Shown piece by piece: positions 1-10,133 of a stretch of DNA of 64,000 bases (the first letter of the stretch is position 1; each line of letters opens with the position of its first letter). The notes under the pieces were generated by a model, which was not told where the DNA came from, did not search any database, and saw only the letters and a program-made list of their open reading frames with translations. The position numbers and the translations under genes are program-made. This DNA is from Nymphalis io. Taxonomy: Eukaryota > Arthropoda > Insecta > Lepidoptera > Nymphalidae. The stretch spans positions 12,561,501-12,625,500 of the forward strand of contig NC_065894.1 in assembly GCF_905147045.1 (NCBI RefSeq), in the 5' to 3' direction.

Positions 1-969
1 TTAAATACTCATTACTAATTTATTTTTGTTAATTTTCACGAAGTAACACATTTAAATATACAAAAGTCATTTATAGAAATTTGTGACAAAACCGTATTCA
101 GTGTATCTCTTCGAAGTTATTTCAAATTGAAATTCATGGAATTTAAATCGTCTGCCGTCCAAAAAAACACTAACGGAAAATAAAATAGATATCAAACACA
201 CATTATTGTGAAACAGTTATACCATCCATCTTGAAATATGTCAACAATACAAAATGGTCGAACCGACCACTAAGTTTTGTAATGGGTTAACACAAATGGC
301 AGGCGCGTGGGCATTCCGTGGGCACGTAACCTGTGCCATTATAATTCATTCTTTAACACAATATAATAAAACTTATATTACCTTAAATGTAATTCTAGCA
401 AAGCATACGTGGCACAATCAATCTTTAACTCTATATAGAGTTCATACAATAGAGTTCATTTTGGATAATGTGTTCCGAAATAACAGATGCATCTTATTTC
501 CGCGTTGCAACTGTATCAATCACACAATTCGGTAGTTATCGATTACTACATTTACTATACAATGAAGTAATAAGCAGTACGTGCAGAATACATCTTTATA
601 CATGTATTTATTATTAACAGTGCCCAACGGTTTAAGCCGCGTTAAGTTTATATTACACATTGAGCAATAACCTAAAGCCCAAGTCCTAAAGCCTAAAAAT
701 ATTAACGGAAGAAAAATAACGCTTTTTATCACATTTCGAAAGAATTGCAATGACTTCCTGAAAATATTTTTTGTAATTATACTTATATAGGTATAGAACG
801 GATTTGGATGATAATTTTAAAGACAAACAGTACATCAGAATATTCTCTATAATATTTTTTTTTTCTTTTTGGCGATTAGACCCGGCAAACTGAGAGACAG
901 ACACTACATTTTTATTTATTTTAGAAATTTTAAAAGAAAAGTTATAATAACTTTACATACTATTTACTC
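1..969. other. Non-coding, duplicated flank
   Basis: AT-rich sequence repeated nearly unchanged at 30271-31227, with small differences (for example a few bases near 320 and near 440). The short reading frames here have no recognisable domain and no protein-like composition. I see no gene. Confidence 0.6.
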
Positions 970-1880
970 TTTTTTTTTTTTATATGCCCCGGGATGGCAA
1001 ATGACTCTACTCCACCTGATGGTAAGTGGTAGTAGAGTCCAAACGCGACGACGGCCAGTACAGTCGGGAAGAATGTTCTGTACTAGCCGTCCCCGCCTTG
1101 CCGACCCGCAAGATGCCTCTTCACGCCTCGTTTGAAGGAACCCGGGTTGTAAGAGGAGGGGAACATGTGAGCTGGTAAGGAATTCCATTTTTTGGTAGTG
1201 CGACAAAGAAAGGAGTTGCCAAATTTCTTTGTGCGCGATGGAATTGATGTCACAGTTAGGCGGTGACATCGAGAACCAGCTCGCGTGGACTTAAGAAGGA
1301 AGGGGGAAGCAGGAATTAAAGAGAATAATTCCTCAGAGCACTCGCCGTGATACAGACGATAGAAAGCGCTCAGTGCTGCTATCTCGCGACGCAATTGTAA
1401 AGGTTCAAGGGTGTTTGTGACTTTTACGTCGCCAATAATGCGTACTGCACGTCGCTGCAACCGGTCCAAGGCCTCCAGTAGGTACTTAGCGGAGCCATCC
1501 CAAAGGTGCGAGCAATATTCAACGCAAGACCGTACCTGTGTTTTGTATAACAGGCACAGTTGTTGTGGCGTGAAAAAACGCCGCACCTTGTTCAGAACTC
1601 CGAGTTTTCGTGAAGCTGTTTTTATAATAGCCTCGATGTAAACCCTTGGACTAAGGTCGCAGCGAACGTCCATCCCCAGCATGGCGATTTTGCTTTGTAT
1701 CATCAGCGGTGTGCCACAGAGGGAGGGATGAGGGTAAAATGGTGACTTTTTCGCTGTGAGAGCGCACACCTGTGTTTTCTTGGCATTAAACTCAACAAGA
1801 TTATCAGAACCCCATTTGGCGATGAGCTCTAATGTCCTATCGAGTTCAATAACAAGATTCTCCCGCCTCTCCTCAGTTTC
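970..1880 (-). mobile_element. CR1/Jockey-type LINE, 5'-truncated copy
   Basis: The 3' end of a non-LTR retrotransposon on the minus strand. The T-run at about 970-981 is the A-rich tail. The element breaks off near 1880, where it diverges from the longer relative at 6473-8650. Only the region after the reverse transcriptase core and the 3' UTR remain. The 3' UTR holds the 19-nt string accacttaccatcaggtgg (sense), which is also found in the tail of the SINEs in this window. The same insertion is present in block 2 (31228-32140), so it predates the duplication. Confidence 0.8.
1083..1880 (-). pseudogene. LINE reverse transcriptase C-terminal region
   Basis: About 265 residues of open frame covering the stretch downstream of the RT catalytic core. 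It starts with the segment specifying 'EFNAKKTQVCAL' and continues through 'LYKTQVRSCVEYCSHLW' and 'LDRLQRRAVRIIGD', motifs typical of the post-RT region of CR1/Jockey-type LINEs. The endonuclease and the YADD motif are missing, so it cannot transpose by itself. The apparent start codon lies at the truncation point and is probably not real. The copy in block 2 differs at only a few residues. The exact family (Zenon, Daphne or similar) is not certain. Confidence 0.75.
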
Positions 1881-2781
1881 ACTCAAAGATATACACAGGT
1901 AAGTTATATATATAGAGATATAATTACATTTTATGTGTTCTAATAAACATGTGTCATAGCATTACGTCACATATATATTGTCTACGAGCTATAGACTATA
2001 AGTATATACCTTTCTCAATAAATTAACCATATATTACTTTTTTACTCGAATCGGAGTTTTAGATAATTTTCGATATTTTTACATCAAATCACGTTAACTA
2101 TTGCTTATTATTAGGGTAAAATCATAAATTATAAGCTTAAGTTGCCAACTACATCAATTATGTTTTGTTTCGGCTCCCTTCAATGCTTCTTAGATTCTCG
2201 GAGAATTTAAACAATGATGTCGTAAATTGCTAATGGCCAGCCTATATTTTATTCAAAAAAGAAGTGCGTCGGCGAATTTTATTACTACTTGTTTGCCTAC
2301 TTCAATTTCCAGGTACTAGCGGTAAAAGAGTTATAGCTTCGAGAAGGCTTCTGCTGCCCGTTTTACATGTTGGTTCTTCAAAATAAATCTTTCATTACCT
2401 AATATTTTGAACATACGTCTGGACGGGCAGCTCCTATATATAAAGGTATGCGATGTCTAGAAAAGATAAGCTAAACTTATCCAATTAATTTTAAGTCGTG
2501 AATAGCTAAACTAAAAGGAATCGAATTTGATTACCAACTCATATTTATTGTTATTTCGTAATGCTATTTTTGTATTGATCTATATTAATCATCGATAATA
2601 AAATTTCACACGTGAATCTCGCTTAGAAACACATTGGCACGAGTCGTTTGCAAATATTATTTTAAGTTTCGGTCAAATGATTGCCACAGAAAGACACGCA
2701 ACATTTTCAAAGCGATTACATAAAATAGCACTTTAAATATACAAAATCAAATCCAAATACAGACAATTATATTGTACAGTA
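1881..2781. other. Non-coding, duplicated
   Basis: AT-rich sequence matching 32141-33041. No open frame with recognisable content. The match to block 2 stops at 2781/33041, where block 2 jumps to the SINE that in block 1 begins at 16095. Confidence 0.6.
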
Positions 2782-2915
2782 TATTTATAATAATTCCTAA
2801 TTAAACAAATTTCGGATTATATTATTTTTGAAATATATAAGTATATTATGTAGAGGTCTTTACTTTTATTAATATAATCTAAATTATACATTATTCAAAT
2901 TACTAAAATACCTTC

Positions 2916-3117
2916 TGTAGGTAGTGTATGTATAGATGGCGGTAATAAAATCTGTCAGTTTCCTGAATCGCGCTGTCTAGATTCGCTACTGAATATATAT
3001 AATGTAAAGGTGATTTTGTTAAAATGATCAGACAAAATAAATTATAGTGTGAACAGTGGAAAGCTCTTCCTTAGTTTTATTTACCGTTTGATCCCCGATA
3101 TTAGTTCGGCGTAAACA
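2916..3117 (+). mobile_element. Possible solo LTR
   Basis: About 200 bp that starts TGTAGGTAG and ends GCGTAAACA, giving the TG...CA ends expected of an LTR, with an AATAAA-type signal inside. I saw no clear target duplication, and no internal domain is present. It could equally be ordinary sequence. It lies in the part of block 1 that is absent from block 2. Confidence 0.3.
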
Positions 3118-3957
3118 GGTAGGTATATTGTAATTTAAGTCGTGTAAGCTAGTCTCTACGCTAATTTAGTGCTTCCGTAGCAAATTAATTTATTATTATT
3201 TTTATGTAAACACCATTTTAAAAACAAATAAAATTTAAAAAGAGAAAACATTTTAAAATAAGTACTTTTAAAATAATGTCGAGCGTTTGGTGAAATTGCG
3301 AAATTACGAACCAGTTGAAACGTTCATCCGAATTGTATCATTTGCATTGTAATATTCGCAATGACACAAAGGGTGCAACCGTTTTCCCGTCGGGACGTTT
3401 TCTCTGAAACAGCTCTAATTTCTCTGAGAACAATAGCTGCGTTATCTTCTTCGCCTGCAATAAACCAAAAACTCGGCGGGAGATGAACAAAACGCTTTGC
3501 CGATTTGTTAGACATTTTGTTTATAACAAAAAGACATTTTAATAACCACTTATTGTTTTACGATACAATTATGTAAAATGTAGTTTGTACTTGCAAGTCT
3601 AAGACAAATAAGGTCGAAGCCGATGCCTTCTATTGTGTTTTGGTTGGGGCTTATTTGATATGAGACATGAACGAAATTGTTTTTGAATTGTAAGATTCGC
3701 ATACCCATAGATATGATGAAATATGAAATATTGTTAACTCTTTTTTTATGGTTTTGTATATTATTATTTTCTTGTCTTTGTTTCTTTTTTAGTGAATAAA
3801 GTTATTTATTATTATTATTATTATTATTATCTAAATCGCTAATTAAATTTCATAATCGTAATAAATAATAGTCTTAGATTATAAATCTAAATAAACCTAC
3901 ATAAAAACGTACTTTTGTAAACGTTTCTTCATAGCTATATCTATATCTATATATTTA
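3118..3957. other. Non-coding AT-rich stretch
   Basis: No gene recognised. The 63-residue frame at 3324-3515 (minus) has no known motif. A short ATT microsatellite lies at about 3808-3832. Confidence 0.5.
3808..3832. repeat. (ATT)n microsatellite
   Basis: About eight uninterrupted TTA/ATT units, seen directly. Confidence 0.85.
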
Positions 3958-4022
3958 CTTGCCGGTAGAGCTTTTGGGTGAGCAAGCCCTTCTGGGTAGA
4001 TACCACACAGTCATCATATATG
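3958..4022 (+). repeat. Degenerate SINE head fragment
   Basis: Resembles the head of the SINE at 16095 ('gagcaagcccttctgggtag' against 'gcaagctcgtctgggtaggt', then a diverged form of the 'accacccactcatcag' segment). Old and partial. Confidence 0.45.
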
Positions 4023-4065
4023 TAAGTACATATTCTTTGTAATTGAAATTTCCAGAAAGAAAACG

Positions 4066-4201
4066 TTAAAACCAAAAACGCGCAGTGCTTTCTTTTGCGA
4101 TACCAGCGCCGTACACATCATTAATCCTTCGAGCTGTTTCTGCAGCGCTGGTGCCGCGGTAGAACTCGTACTCGTTAATATACCCATATTTCATGTTTTC
4201 C
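4066..4201 (-). pseudogene. mariner transposase N-terminal fragment
   Basis: The minus strand encodes a start similar to mori-type mariner transposases: Met-Glu-Asn-Met-Lys-Tyr, then 'RGTSAAETARRINDVYG' and 'STARFWF', which is the first helix-turn-helix of the DNA-binding domain. It stops after 45 residues at TAA, with no catalytic domain following. The matching 5' terminal inverted repeat lies at 6178-6212, on the far side of the RTE element, so I infer that the RTE inserted between the mariner terminus and its coding start. Confidence 0.7.
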
Positions 4202-4258
4202 ATTGTGCGGTAATAAGCGACGCCGCGTACGTAAAAATAATGAGGAAAAAACAAATGA

Positions 4259-5044
4259 ATGACTGTTTTCAAGACTCAAATGTACCAGCTAAATGAATTT
4301 ATAAATTTGAATTTGGATTCCTTAACCAAAGAGGAAATATGTGAGGAAATCGATGCTCATGCAAATAGACATGAGTCCAGAGATCTCTACCATAAAATTC
4401 GATCCATCACAAAGACACTTCCTTCCAAGACCTGGGTCATTGAAGATAGTGATGGTAGAGAAGTCAATGAGCTAAACCATATAACTGACATTTTCAAGAG
4501 ATATTGCCAGTCCTTGTTCCAGGACAACCAGTCGAAAAACTTTCCTGATACAGAGCCCGGAAATGAAAACCTAGAGCCAGACATTCTTCGATCGGAAGTA
4601 AAAGCCGTCATTATGCATCTAAAGAAGGGGAAAGCCACAGGAAGAGACGCTATACCGATCGAAACTATAAGAGCCTTAGACGACATAGGTGTCAATATCT
4701 TCCACAACATATGCAACAAGATATGGCATTCAGGAACATGGCCAACAGAATGGTCTCACACGGCTTTCGTTCCTTTGCACAAGAAGGGTTCAACTAAGAA
4801 GTGTAGCAACTACCGCCTTATAGCCCTCATATCTCATGCTAGTAAAATCCTGCTACACATAATCAATGAACGACTGAAGAACTTTCTGTCCAAGGAAATT
4901 GCACCAGAAGAAGCCGGTTTTGTAAAAGGAAGGGGTACACGGGAGCAGATCTTCATTGTTCGCCAGATAATAGAGAAGCCTATTATATATATATATTATA
5001 TTATGTTTGCTTTGTTGACTTCTCAAAGGCATTTGACTCAGTAA
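4259..5044 (+). pseudogene. RTE reverse transcriptase, N-terminal half
   Basis: The frame shows the palm/finger start of a non-LTR RT: 'LKKGKATGRDAIPIETIRAL', then 'WSHTAFVPLHKKGSTKKCSNYR' shortened here to its key residues W, K, K, N, Y and R, then 'EEAGFVKGRGTREQIFIVRQ'. It ends early because a TA microsatellite at about 4984-5003 shifted the frame. The FVDFSKAFD motif of the palm continues in another frame at about 5010-5037. The true element product would run on through 6090. The first Met is within the truncated element and is not a genuine start. Confidence 0.75.
4984..5003. repeat. TA microsatellite causing a frameshift
   Basis: A short alternating TA run inside the reverse transcriptase reading frame. 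Upstream and downstream frames differ, so slippage here explains the break. Confidence 0.6.
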
Positions 5045-5064
5045 AATGGCCCAAACTATGGAGG

Positions 5065-6090
5065 GTGTTACTGGACATGGGTACACCGAAACACTTAGTT
5101 CATCGTCTTAGGCGTCTTTTAGAAGATGGGACTGCATCCGTGCGGACGGATGATGTTTTATTTGAAGACTTTCATCCCAGCGCTGGAGTCCGCCAAGGAT
5201 GCATAATATCACCGCTCTTGTTCAATGCTTACACAGAACTGGTAATGCGCACTGCGCTTGAGGACTGGAGTGACGGTGTTGCAGTTGGTGGGCGCAATAT
5301 TACAAATTTGCGCTATGCCGACGACACGACCCTGTTTGCGTCTGACGCAGTTCATATGGAAGAATTGCTTCTTAAAATGGAGCGCATATGCCAAGAATTC
5401 GGATTAAAGCTTAACCGCAGTAAAACGAAGATGATGATTGTAGACCGGGCAAAAAAAAACTCGCCTGAGATCACTCAGATTGCGAACTGTGAGGTCGTCC
5501 GATCCTATATATATCTGGGAGCTTTAATATCGAATAATGGCGGATGCGTAGATGAGGTCAAGCGACCTATGGCAATTACGAGAACTGCAATGGAGAAGCT
5601 GAAGAAAATATGGAGGAACAGAAACATTACCAAAGCAACCAAGATCCGGCTCGTAGAAACGCTTGTTTTCCCCATATTTCTATACGCTGCGGAGACGTGG
5701 ACTTTGCGGCAGGTCGAAAAAAAGAAGATCGATACTATGGAGATGTGGTGCTGGAGACGAATGCTAAGATTTTCGTGGACCGAATTTCGCACCAATATCG
5801 CCATTCTTCAAGAACTCGGCATCAAACAGCGTCTTTCGGCGCTGGTTCGAAAGCGCATACTAACTTTTTTTGGACACGTCTCCCGGCAAGGAAATAACTC
5901 CATAGAGCGCCTTGTCATTCAAGGCAAGGTGGATGGTAACAGATTACGTGGAAGGACGCCCATGCGATGGACCGACCAAATAAAAACAACTGTTGGCGGT
6001 CCCTTGCATGAATGCACGAGGCTTACCACTAACAGGGACATATGGCGAAGGCTCGTGAGGCGAATAACATCTGCGCCGAATAATTCATGA
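5065..6090 (+). pseudogene. RTE reverse transcriptase, catalytic core and C-terminus
   Basis: Continues the RT after the frameshift. It has 'AGVRQGCIISPLLFN', the catalytic 'LRYADDTTLFASD' (YADD at about residues 88-91), 'GLKLNRSKTK', and the RTE-type tail with 'FLYAAETWTL' and 'MEMWCWRRMLRFSWTE', which is characteristic of the RTE/BovB-like group. The catalytic residues look intact, but the product is separated from its own N-terminus by the frameshift at about 4984-5003, so it is presumably inactive. Confidence 0.8.
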
Positions 6091-6177
6091 TACTTCATGG
6101 CGACCACGACCGCTCTGACAAGAGTGTCACGACGAAGAAGGAACCGAAAAGGAGATATATCAGATCAAAGTGGTCAG

Positions 6178-6212
6178 TACGACAAAACGCTAATTTCATA
6201 TGTAAGGACCTA
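6178..6212 (-). mobile_element. mariner terminal inverted repeat
   Basis: On the minus strand it reads taggtccttacatatgaaat and then attagcgttttgtcgtac-like bases. This closely matches the mariner ends at 28843 and 63928. It is interpreted as the 5' end of the mariner whose coding start is at 4201. Confidence 0.7.
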
Positions 6213-6588
6213 TTATTATTTATTATAGAGGATATTATGGATACCAAGAATATATTAAAGCTATGAATATTATACTAATAAAATATAACTTTTTGTGCTA
6301 TTATGTACAGTACACAGTTTTGTCATTACAGTAGCTTTATGATGATAGCCGAAATGACTGAAATATGACGTCAGCTCATTTATCTTTCCGCATTTAGTAG
6401 TGAATATTTTAAATTTTGCTGATTAATAAATTTAAATCACATGTTAAAAATAGGCATATATTACAATACGAGTTTTTTTTTTATTATATATGTGCCGGGA
6501 TAGCAAATGACTCTACTCCACCTGATGGTAAGTGGTAGTAGAGTCCAAACGCGACGACGGCCAGTACAGTCGGGAAGAATGTTCTGTA

Positions 6589-6975
6589 CTAGCCGTCCCC
6601 GCCTTGCCGGCCCGCAAGATGCCTCTTCGCGCCTCGTTTGAAGGAACCCTGGTTGTAAGAGGAGGGGAACACGTGAGCTGGTAAGGAATTCCATGTTTTG
6701 GTAGTGCGACACAGAAAGGAGTTGCCAAATGTCTTTGTGCGCGATGGAATTGATGTCACAGTTAGGCGGTGACATCGAGAACCAGCTCGCGTGGACTTAA
6801 GAAGGAAGGGGGAAGCAGGAATTAGAGAGAATAATTCCTCAGAGCACTCGCCGTGATACAGTCGATAGAAAGCGCTCAGTGCTGCTATCTCGCGACGCAA
6901 TTGTAAAGGTTCAAGGGTGTTTGTGACCTTTACGTCGCCAATAATGCGTACTGCACGTCGCTGCAACCGGTCCAA
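6589..6975 (-). pseudogene. LINE post-RT C-terminal region, fragment
   Basis: Open frame beginning 'MDRLQRRAVRIIGDVKVTN' and ending at 'HLAGRQGGDG', nearly identical to the ends of the frames at 1083-1880 and 31343-32140. It is cut off from the RT frame upstream by a small deletion and frame change around 6976-7040. Confidence 0.75.
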
Positions 6976-7024
6976 GGCCTCCAGTAGGTACTTAGCGGAG
7001 CCATCCCAAAGGTGCGAGCAATAT

Positions 7025-8122
7025 TTATAACGAAGCAGTTTTTATAATAGCCTCGATGTAATCCCTTGGACTAAGGTCGCAGCGAACGTCCATCCCCAGC
7101 ATGGCGATTTTGCTTTTTATCATCAGCGGTGTGCCACAGAGGAAGGGAAGAGGGGAAAATGGTGACTTTTTCGCTGTGAGAGCGCATACCTGTGTTTTCT
7201 TGGCATTAAACTCAACAAGATTATCAAAACCCCATTTGGCGATGAGCTCTAATGTCCTATCGAGTTCAATGACAAGATTCTTCCGCCTCTCCTCAGTTTC
7301 CGTCCGCCCAGCCACTGCGCGTCCGTGATATCCACCATGCACTGTACTATCGTCTGCATAGCAATGTATGTTCCCAACAGAGAGCATATCATTGATATGC
7401 AAAAGAAAGAGTGTAGGAGATAGCACAGATCCCTGGGGGACCCCAGCATTCACTACATAGAATTGTGAAGCGCAACCATCTACTAAAACACGAAGGCTAC
7501 GCTTGTGTAGGAAGCTGGCAATCCTGGTGCATAGCTGAGCAGGCAGACCATATGCCGGTAGCTTGGAGAGAAGACTTCTGTGCCAGACCCTGTCGAAAGC
7601 CTTGGAGATATCGAGGCTGACAGCCAACGATTCTCCATGCTTGTCGATAGCTTCACCCCAGAGGTGTGTTAGGTACGCTAGAAGATCACCTGTGGACCGT
7701 TTTGGTCGATACCCGTACTGACGATCATTAATTAGACAGTGATCTTCTAGGTAATGGATCAATTGGTTGTTAAGAATCCGTTCCATCACCTTACAAATTA
7801 CTGAAGTGATAGCTATTGGTCGATAATTTGCCGGGTCAGGCCGATCCCCTTTTCTGGGAACCGCTTGCACATTAGCTCTTCTCCAAGCCTCCGGCACACA
7901 TCCCGAAGAGAGAGAAAGTTGGAACAGGCGCGTTAACACAGAAGACAGCTCCGCCGCGCACTTCTTCAGCACTATGGCTGGTATTCCATCGGGACCGCTA
8001 GCTTTCCGTATATCAAGTGATTGCAGCTCCGCACGCACATCACGTTGCCTGATTTTGATGTCAGGCATCGTGTGGCCATATGAAGGTATTGTTGGTGGCA
8101 GCGCACTACAATCATCGATCAC
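7025..8122 (-). pseudogene. LINE reverse transcriptase core
   Basis: 365 residues holding the RT domain of a CR1/Jockey-type LINE: 'RKASGPDGIPAIVLKKC', 'ANYRPIAITSVICKVMERIL', 'DRQYGYRPKRST', 'VSLDISKAFDRVWH', 'GVPQGSVLSPTLF' and catalytic 'IHCYADDSTVH'. The catalytic aspartates are present. It is broken upstream by a frameshift with 8142-8612 and downstream by the deletion at about 7024, so the full protein is not made. The Met start is internal and artificial. Confidence 0.85.
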
Positions 8123-8141
8123 GGAGTTGTCGGCAAAGAGT

Positions 8142-8612
8142 TTAGCCAGGAGATCGGCTTTCTCCTGCGGACTGTGAGCTAGCGATCCGTCCGGATTTCT
8201 GAGCGGTGGCAGCGAAGGTTGGCAGAAATTGTTTTGCTATGCGAGGAATCCTAGGATGCGAAATAAGGTCATGACCAATCTGTACAATGCGCTGTGCATC
8301 CGCTCTCGTGTATGCCTTCCTACAGGACTTGGAATTTTTATTGTAGTTTGCTTTCAGTGAGTCAATGTTAGATGCCCCGCTAACGCAGCCGTTGATCCAC
8401 GCGCGATATGCCGCCTGCTTAGATGATACAGCGTCGGCACATTCACGAGTTAACCAACGGTTACGCGTACCCCTACTGATGAGATCTGAGCTAGGAATGT
8501 AGTATTCCATTCCTAACATGATCTCATCAGCAACAGCAGCGGCACTAGCTGTCAGGTCATTCCCACTGAAGCAACGTTCCTTCCATGGGACTGACGCATA
8601 GTAATCGCGCAT
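8142..8612 (-). pseudogene. LINE region between endonuclease and RT
   Basis: 156 residues with 'TRNRWLTRECADAVSSKQAA', a typical linker found between the endonuclease and RT domains of these LINEs ('W.T.EC..A...K..AY..W'). It overlaps the RT frame in another phase. The element is truncated just upstream. Confidence 0.65.
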
Positions 8613-8650
8613 ACCGTCCCAATCTGCCGACTTATAGTGCCAAACGCGAC

Positions 8651-9868
8651 GTTTGCATACCGCATATATTTAATTGTATTTACTTCATATTCCATCGATT
8701 TCCTTACAATAAAGTTAAAAGTAAATTTGCACAGCAACAATATAACAGTCTCGTACCTAGATTTTATAAAAAATACTCAATTTTCATGAATAAAGGACAT
8801 TAATAACTACCAATTAAAAGGCAAAACTAAACCATGGTTGAAACAACTTAATTATGAAGACGTTGAGAAACTATTAACTACCTCATAAATGAACATTCAC
8901 ATCACACGCTCAATTATAGCACACATACACACATTTATGCAGTCACGCGCACACGGTTTGGATTAACTTACAATAATTAGTAATAAGACCCTTTGTAATA
9001 CTTTTTAATAATTGAATGGGATGGAACTGACTTCTGACGCACGGGTAACGCCAGTTCAGGAGTCAGGGCTACTTTTTATAATATGTATGTATTGGATAAC
9101 AATAAAGTTTTATTATTAATATACCTAAATAAAAAAAACTAACTTGGTGGAAAAGAGTACTTAACTATTGAGTTTGTTGTCAGTTCTTCTCGTTAGAATC
9201 TATATTCAAAAATATTATTTCGGATAAAGATGCTGTATGTATAAGAAGGCATAATGCATGTCATTTTTTGTAGAGTATGGTCAGTGCCCACACTTAAAGG
9301 ATTAATATTCGCAACACAGGCAGGTGTTACCGTTGACTGATGTTGCCTCATAATTTTAATATCTAATGTAAATATCACACCGCGTCTTATATAATATAAT
9401 TTTGTGACAGCGGTCGCTATGTTATCTAATACTGGAAGGCTTTTAACGTGTAGTTACTGAAATTCCGTAGGAGCTAAAGAATAAAACATTGCAATCAAAT
9501 AACCAATTAGAATATCCGATTGGCCAAGATATATATCTACGAATTAATTACATACATTCAGGTACACGAGTATGCTCACAAAAAGGTTTGAACTAATAAA
9601 GAGTTCTTAATAATTAGCATTAAGATTTTATTGTACGATAGCGTTGTAAACGACAATGAATATTTTATTATTCATTTAATTAATGTGACAAAAGCTTCAT
9701 GTTTCACATAAGTAAGGAGGAAAGTTTAAATATTAGTATATGTAGGTAGCTTAATAACTAACGTTTTAAAAATACCTATTAATCATAAAAGATTGAAGAT
9801 GGCCCAGTCGTTACAACACCTGCACCTGAGCCGAGCATTGGGACGTTTTACAGGCTGTTACTTCGTTA
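8651..9868. other. Non-coding AT-rich stretch
   Basis: No supported gene. Short frames here have no recognisable motif. The sequence lies between the LINE and the truncated 3' side of the BEL/Pao element. Confidence 0.5.
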
Positions 9869-9876
9869 TCACTTAT

Positions 9877-10101
9877 TTAATTAGAGTTCAAGATAGCTTC
9901 TATTTGGACTAAAGTTGTGTATAATTCTTCGTAAGAGATGTTACAAAGGCCCAACACTCTAACTAAATGATGTTTAGTTGATTTTACGCCAGCCTCCGCA
10001 AGACCAGCAAAATGAGGGGAGTATGCCGGGATAAAATGAAAGTTTATCCCGGCAAAATGAAAGTTTATCCCGGCATGATTCGGTAACTGAAGAGATGTCA
10101 T
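9877..10101 (-). pseudogene. BEL/Pao integrase C-terminal piece
   Basis: Continues the integrase in a new frame after the hairpin at 10077-10133. It has 'IPAYSPHFAGLAEAGVKSTK', which contains the last catalytic Glu of the DDE triad in the BEL form 'GLAEAGVKS'. Just before this, a short segment ('AGINFHF') is repeated because of a 21-bp tandem duplication at 10032-10074. The frame ends in the truncated part of the element. Confidence 0.75.
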
Positions 10102-10133
10102 AAGTCCTTTGACATCTCTTCAGTTACCGAATC
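10077..10133. repeat. Perfect 24-bp inverted repeat (hairpin)
   Basis: Arms 10077-10100 and 10110-10133 are exact reverse complements, with a 9-base loop at 10101-10109. The hairpin sits exactly where the integrase frame breaks. One arm is native integrase sequence, so the other looks like a template-switch copy. Confidence 0.9.

Larger units (their letters stand above)
4240..6165 (+). mobile_element. RTE-type LINE, 5'-truncated, nested in a mariner
   Basis: A non-LTR retrotransposon on the plus strand with the reverse transcriptase and C-terminal region but no apurinic endonuclease, so it is truncated at the 5' end. It sits between the two mariner fragments at 4066-4201 and 6178-6212. The ends are approximate: mariner-like sequence resumes around 6166. 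It lies in the 13.3-kb segment absent from block 2. Confidence 0.75.
6473..8650 (-). mobile_element. CR1/Jockey-type LINE, longer copy
   Basis: The same family as 970-1880, on the minus strand. The A-rich tail corresponds to the T-run at about 6474-6484. It keeps part of the inter-domain region, the whole RT core and the C-terminus, but lacks the endonuclease. Coding is interrupted by a frameshift near 8150 and by an internal deletion near 7024, which removes the segment that in the other copies reads 'GVLNKVRRFFTPQQLCLLYK'. Its 5' end is approximate. Confidence 0.8.

Noticed and set aside
254..535. A 93-residue frame at the left end
   Set aside because: No domain or motif, and its equivalent in block 2 is disrupted.
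3808..3832. A CRISPR-like or regulatory direct repeat
   Set aside because: It is a simple ATT microsatellite.
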